The notes beneath the pieces were generated by a model. The model made no database searches and had not been told where the DNA came from. It saw nothing but the letters and a program-made list of their open reading frames with translations. From IMG/VR virus record IMGVR_UViG_3300036792_000347, positions 1 through 20,797 of that record: a stretch of DNA of 20,797 nucleotides; one strand, written 5' to 3'. Position numbers and translations under genes: made by a program. The DNA comes from a virus. Of the stretch, positions 20,677-20,797 are shown piece after piece. Position 1 is the stretch's first letter. Each line of letters begins with the position of its first letter.

Positions 20677-20797
20677 GGACACGACTCCCAAACTGGAGCG
20701 ACGCACCATCAACACTCAGGAGATGCGCTCAGTCTCCACCGATTCCGGTCACGTCGCCAGCGGAACGTGCATCGTCTACAACAGTCTCTCAGAGGAC
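20648..20797 (+). CDS. Prohead protease, 3' truncated by window edge
   Basis: The first 50 codons are visible from the ATG at 20648, inside the end of the portal gene. The start of the HK97-type (U35-like) prohead protease is recognisable: LERRTINTQEMRSVS, then GHVASGTCIVYNSLSED, the beginning of the strand that leads to the catalytic His further on. It would process the scaffold and major capsid protein. Position after the portal is the standard one. The catalytic residues are off the window. Confidence 0.85.
   Translation, partial: MKPSKLKLNRDTTPKLERRTINTQEMRSVSTDSGHVASGTCIVYNSLSED

Overview
The window looks like the left and central part of a temperate tailed-phage genome (prophage). It runs from a tyrosine integrase at the left edge to an HK97-type packaging and head module (small terminase, large terminase, portal, start of prohead protease) at the right edge. 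Several small proteins (the zinc-knuckle integrase, the excisionase-like protein, the basic KR-rich protein, the short regulators) resemble proteins I associate with soil Acidobacteriota (Terriglobia). That host is an inference from protein style; no host gene is visible.

Layout. 1-1526: integrase (5' end off the window) convergent with a small excisionase-like protein. 1527-2013: no gene, but two strong inverted repeats. 2014-3454: three rightward accessory genes of unknown function (secreted, Cys/His-rich, membrane-anchored). 3538-3803: a leftward winged-helix protein behind a 13-residue leader peptide, divergent from a rightward hypothetical gene at 3937. 4279-4780: no confident gene. 4781-8954: a tightly packed leftward block, probably one early operon. 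It opens with two helix-turn-helix proteins (the second a possible replication initiator), continues with a stand-alone copy of that protein's C-terminal domain and two small hypotheticals, and ends in a DUF3800 protein, a small basic protein and a large protein with a TIR-like/nucleoside-deoxyribosyltransferase-like C-terminal domain. 8955-9758: a gene-poor control/origin-like region with a 21-bp tandem repeat array and two perfect palindromes.

9759-11307: a TIR-domain gene with its own clear promoter, convergent with a two-helix membrane coiled-coil protein. 11479-13074: small late-control genes, including a sigma-factor-like protein, separated by a strong terminator and by a repeated leader element carrying a hairpin. 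13170-16459: HNH endonuclease, cupin, a long repeat-containing fibre protein and a second virion protein. These fibre/virion genes lie between the HNH gene and the terminases, which is not the usual order. 16614-20797: terS, terL, two tiny membrane-peptide genes, portal, and the 5' end of the prohead protease.

How it works together. The leftward operon and the repeat/palindrome region would handle immunity and replication. The TIR, TIR-like and DUF3800 genes look like carried anti-phage defence or toxin cargo. The rightward genes form the late programme, possibly with their own transcription factor (the sigma-like protein) and shared intergenic RNA or DNA elements.
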